From contig VSDK01006236.1 of the NCBI GenBank assembly GCA_009767595.1, positions 28,790 through 92,789 on the forward strand: a stretch of DNA of 64,000 nucleotides. Direction: 5' to 3'. The DNA is from Symbiodinium kawagutii. Its lineage: Eukaryota > Sar > Dinophyceae > Suessiales > Symbiodiniaceae. Position numbers and translations under genes: made by a program. The first letter of the stretch is position 1. Each line of letters opens with the position of its first letter. The notes beneath the pieces were generated by a model, which did no database searches, was not told the origin of the DNA, and saw only the letters and a program-made list of their open reading frames with translations. Below, piece by piece: positions 60,558 to 64,000 of the stretch.

Positions 60558-60565
60558 TTAAAAAC
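60558..60565. repeat. Right target site duplication TTAAAAAC
   Basis: Second copy of the duplication. It is followed by TACGAGTTTTTGCGACTTCG, which continues the interrupted repeat block exactly where 36891 continues after the empty site (CACGAG...). Confidence 0.82.
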
Positions 60566-61140
60566 TACGAGTTTTTGCGACTTCGGACTTGAGAATGTGC
60601 TTCGCGCGCAGGCGGCGTGCCAATTTTCATGATCATATGACATCTCCGAAAAGTGGCCCGAAACGCTAGTAAAATTGCAGTTTTTATTTTGGTACAAGAT
60701 TTTATCTTAAAAATTTGCTTCGCGCGCAGGCAGCGTGCCAGTTTTGAGACTCATGAGTCATCAAAAGTGCTCCGAGCATGTAGTGTTTTTATGATTTTGA
60801 CTTCCAAATGTGCTCGGCGCCGAGGTTTTTTAACGATTTTGAACGTGGAATCCTCTAAAAGTGCTCCGAGCATGCAGTGTTTTTACGGTTTTGACTTCCA
60901 AATGCGCTTCGCGCCCAGGTTTTTGAACGATTTTGCCAGTTGCATCTGTCAAAAGTGCTCCGGTGCTGACATGTTTTTACGATTTTGACTTCCAACTGTG
61001 CTTCGCGCCGAGGTTTTTTTACGATTATTTACGATTTTGCAAGTTGCAACTTCCGAAAGTGCTCCGGTGCTGACATGTTTTTACTATTTTGACTTCCAAA
61101 TGTGCTTCGCGCCGAGGTTTCTTAACGATTTTTGCACACA
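60558..61140 (+). repeat. Block B, right part (after the giant insertion)
   Basis: Continues the block A sequence from 36883 onward, including the words GCGCGCAGGCGGCGTGCC and ATGATCATATGACATCTCC. Further 94-bp units follow until about 61140, where the sequence changes to an exon-like GC-richer stretch. Confidence 0.83.
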
Positions 61141-61149
61141 CCTTCCCCC

Positions 61150-61260
61150 ACAATGGTCCGCACCCGCCGCTTTAGCGAGGTACCCTTCTGGCCCCTCATG
61201 ATGCACAAAACCTTGCAAAACACAGCATTTCGCGACTTTCCTAACATTTTGGCGCGCTCG
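61150..61260 (+). repeat. End of the 94-bp repeat block, shared with 8390-8490 (inverted)
   Basis: CCGCACCCGCCG and CAAAACACAGCATTTCGCG match the reverse complement of 8400-8480. Not treated as an exon, although open on both strands. Confidence 0.6.
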
Positions 61261-61629
61261 CACTCTCATCTTTCGCACATCTCTTCTTTCTCACATCTGC
61301 ATAGGCGATCTACCCTAGCTGAGTTGTCCATATTGTCGGAAGTTAGACTTCTAAACTTCCTTCGATCAAGTAAGTATGAAGCATGAAAAATCCTCAATCG
61401 ACCATGGCCATCATTATCAACCTATGACCAACCTATCCTTTTCTTTAATCATATTTCACCATCTTGATTCACCACCATTAACCATAATCAACCATCATTT
61501 TCACCTACAAACCATAGTATCAACCATTAAAACCATCATTGTTTACCATCATTGACCATGAGTATCAGCCATTATTCACCATCATGAACCACCATTCACC
61601 ATAAAAACCACTGAAAACCTCCATATTTC

Positions 61630-61780
61630 CCCATGATGAAGCATCGCCCGTCGCGACTCATGGCTGCTCCCGGTCCAGGTCGCTACTTTCCGGATCCTCT
61701 GATGCAAGTCCGCTGGCGAAGACCCCGCTCTCCCTAGCGGAGGCCAGGTCATTGCGACGTTTTTTGGTCTTGGAGCGGTG
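61630..61780 (+). CDS. Exon-like island of the right-hand host gene
   Basis: Reads ASPVATHGCSRSRSLLSGSS then DASPLAKTPLSLAEARSLRR and FLVLER, before a GCG|GTGATT donor. Unknown product. Confidence 0.45.
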
Positions 61781-62270
61781 ATTTTTTCGCCGGATTTCAT
61801 GGTTAAATATGGAACATCAATGGAAAATCACCATTAAATTCAATAGAAATCATTAAAATGATGGCTATATGATGGTGATGTTCATTTATTGGTTAAATGA
61901 TGGTTGAATAATGGTCAAATGATGGTCAAATCATAGTTTCAGAATTATAAACTGGTAACCAGTTCTGGTTGAAATTGTCAATTCATGTCTTGGTCATGAT
62001 ATGGTGTTTTTTTTGGTTTCATCTATGGTCAAAGTGGTCATGAAGCAATTGATGGTATGCATGAATTGCTGTCACAGAATTCAGAAGGAATTACTGTATG
62101 CCTTAATGGTTGATGGTCGTTCTGAATCAAGTATCAATGAAGATCAACAATTTCAGATCCGTCTTCAACTGCATCAATAGGAAATTGAATTGACATCTAC
62201 GAAGTTATTTTTCGATTGATGGTCATTCTGATTTGTACCCGAATATTTCATTGTCATCCCTGATCATTTT
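61781..62270. other. Intron-like stretch
   Basis: GGTCAAATGATGG-type degenerate repeats. No coding signal. Confidence 0.5.
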
Positions 62271-63054
62271 CAGTGATAGATCTTTTCGACGTGGAGGAGC
62301 AGGGTGAAACGCCGCCAGTTGGATCGACACTCGCGGCGAACGGACAGCAACCGATCCAGATAGGGAGATTAGCACAAGTTGTTCGATTAGAATAACTCCG
62401 TCCAAGCACTTGACCCCTTTTCCAGCTTATTGGATACGACCGGATCGATGAAACCACTGGAAAAAGGGCCCGGCATTGCGCTAATTGCACACCGGTGGCC
62501 GTTTTGAAAGCCATGCGTGATCCAGAATTGGAGTTTTTGGATGATTGTCGATAGCATATCTTGAGTTTGTTAAGATCATTCCTACGTAACAATGAATGAT
62601 TATTAGGAGATGCGGCTGTCAAAAAACCACCTTCCCCAGTTCACCAAAAAGTTTTGCTTCACATCATATTCCCCTAAAGTTTAACTTACCCTCTAAAAAA
62701 AAATCTATTTGGGCAACATGTTAAACGTGCGTCCTGGAAGGCGCGGTATTCGAACATTCCTATTTTTCAAGGCCAAACTGCAAAAAAACTGCAGAAAATT
62801 GGCCGATTCTCATTGTGGACACCTTTTGGATGCATTCGCTTGGCCCGCGATGATCAACCCAAATCAACATGAATCACGCGGAACTGGGTTCTGTCGGAAA
62901 GCTTGGTGATTTTGAACACCTTTTGCGTATGGATGGTTTCAAGATTGATTCGAATCTTCCGGATCACCAACAGCAACACCGGCCACAGGCCTTTGCGATG
63001 AGAGCTCGAATTGCGGAGCAACACAGAGCAGGCACTTGTCGGTGTCTGGGCTAG
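62271..63054 (+). CDS. Exon islands, copy 2 of the duplicated host gene
   Basis: Exons at about 62272-62397 (DLFDVEEQGETPPVGSTLAA ... IGRLAQVVRLE), about 62430-62550 (YDRIDETTGKRARHCANCTP) and about 62907-63054 (SNLPDHQ ... MRARIAEQHRAGTCRC, stop TAG). They pair in order with 227-285, 390-430 and 648-800. The middle exon is open here but broken in copy 1, so this copy looks the more intact. Cys residues (CANC, CRC) are notable. Family unknown. Confidence 0.5.
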
Positions 63055-63084
63055 GTTTGCCATCCACGTGCCGAGCAGTTCACT

Positions 63085-63250
63085 CAGTGTCCAGTTAATA
63101 ATTGTGAACCGTAGTAAATGACAAGCAATGATGGCTATTGATGGCTATTGGTGATCCCCCACGATGGATGATGATGAATGGTGGTCAATATAAGTTGCCC
63201 TTATCCTGATGAAGCAGCTGAGACAGTCAGCAGATTGATGTTTTTCAAAT
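63085..63250 (+). repeat. Intron sequence shared with 1100-1240
   Basis: GATGGCTATTGGTGATCCCC followed by ACGATGGATGATG and ATAAGTTGCCCTTATCC parallels 1147-1210 (GATGGCTATTGATGATCCCC ... ATAAGTCGCCCTAATTC). Shared intron sequence shows a segmental duplication rather than exon similarity alone. Confidence 0.6.
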
Positions 63251-63919
63251 GGCTGGTGGTTTGGAGGGAGCTAAGGAGCCAGGGGTATCCTTACAGCCCT
63301 TTAAAGGGGGAGCGATGGAGTTACCAAGAGTGCCCTAACCAAAAAATAGTACATAGCAGAAAATGGAATTCTAGTGGTCCATGACCAACGCTAATAAAAT
63401 GAATGCTGTCACGGAAGACGTTCTGCCATGCAGATGTTTCCGTAACAAGCCATTGATTCAAATGCTGTTTCTTGCCATAGGGAGGTCATGCTCAACCGGG
63501 CGCCGCGTGCATAACGCGTCATGTCATCATAGACTATCTTTCACCATGTTTGTCATCATCACTACCATCACTACCTTGGTTGCTTAGGCATCATTCCGTA
63601 TTATTGACTATGGAATCTTGAACCATGCTTATTCACCGTCATTACATGTCATTACCATTACCATCATTAGGCAACATCAAGCATACTAGTTCTCAAAGAC
63701 CTCTCAAGCACAAATAGGTATCATCAACCAGAGTCATCAGCCATCATGAACCATGAATATCAACCATCATGATCGTTATGGTAATCATAAATTAACCATC
63801 ATCGAATATCATTCCTTGTCATGAACCACTACTATTGAGAAACGGGATAACCTGGTGATAGTCCTGGTATATTGGTGTTGTAGACCCCGTTCTGGTCAAT
63901 ATAGTATCCCACAGCTCAG

Positions 63920-64000
63920 ACCAAATGGGCAACGCAGTGCATGCAAGCGCAGCGACGCAGCTATCTCTTTTCCTTGGAAGTTTGGCGTCCTTGAGCCAAA
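63920..64000 (+). CDS. Possible exon at the window end
   Basis: After CCCACAG|CTCAGACCAA there is ATGGGCAACGCAGTGCATGC, reading MGNAVHASAATQLSLFLGSL and on to the window edge. The Gly-2 start could be myristoylated. Cut off by the window. Confidence 0.35.

Noticed and set aside
63986..64000. Reverse complement of the dinoflagellate spliced-leader end (TTTGGCTCAAG)
   Set aside because: Only 11 bases match at the window edge, similar partial matches occur near 16810 and 51245, and the + strand here reads as a plausible exon.

Overview
The window looks like nuclear DNA of a dinoflagellate, most likely a Symbiodiniaceae/Suessiales relative. The signs are small GC-rich exon islands in long AT-rich introns full of degenerate ATC/TAG repeats, introns whose best splice models use GC-AG or GA-AG borders with an AG|G acceptor, very abundant microsatellites, and a lysine/alanine-rich protein ending in the short HMG/YABBY-like tail common in dinoflagellate proteins. 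No rRNA, tRNA, CRISPR or prokaryotic operon was seen. Two runs of N (7730-7947 and 37455-37604) are assembly gaps, both next to TAG microsatellites.

Layout. 1-7.4 kb: short exon islands of an unrecognised gene; its first part has a diverged second copy at 62.3-63.3 kb. 7.65-9.2 kb: TAG microsatellite and an inverted copy of a 94-bp repeat family. 9.4-16.8 kb: two diverged tandem copies of a segment of a few kb; the first copy contains an 812-bp inserted element with terminal inverted repeats. 17.0-18.7 kb: a GTCTCCC-type array. 18.8-36 kb: sparse exon islands, a (GGTAGT)n tract, a TTGATTTGA-type tract and an ATCT tract. 36.4-61.2 kb: two copies of a block built on the 94-bp repeat; the second copy is split by a very large insertion. 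61.2-64 kb: exon islands of the flanking host gene.

Main result. Bases 38234-60557 (22,324 bp) behave as one giant DNA transposon. Its ends form an imperfect inverted repeat of about 50 bp. It is flanked by an 8-bp direct repeat (TTAAAAAC). The unoccupied version of the same target lies 1.3 kb away at 36883-36890, aligned without indels on both sides where I could compare positions. All recognisable genes inside are on the + strand: a multi-exon DUF7869-like protein with RNase H-like motifs (candidate transposase), a complete-looking C5 cytosine DNA methyltransferase with motifs I, II/III, IV, VI, VIII, IX and X, a large unrecognised multi-exon gene ending in a basic HMG/YABBY-like protein, and a few further 3' exons. 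The element also carries a 127-bp tandem array whose every unit has a palindrome. The likely logic (inference) is a self-mobilising element that brings its own cytosine methylation activity. Exon borders outside the methyltransferase and the basic-protein gene are approximate.
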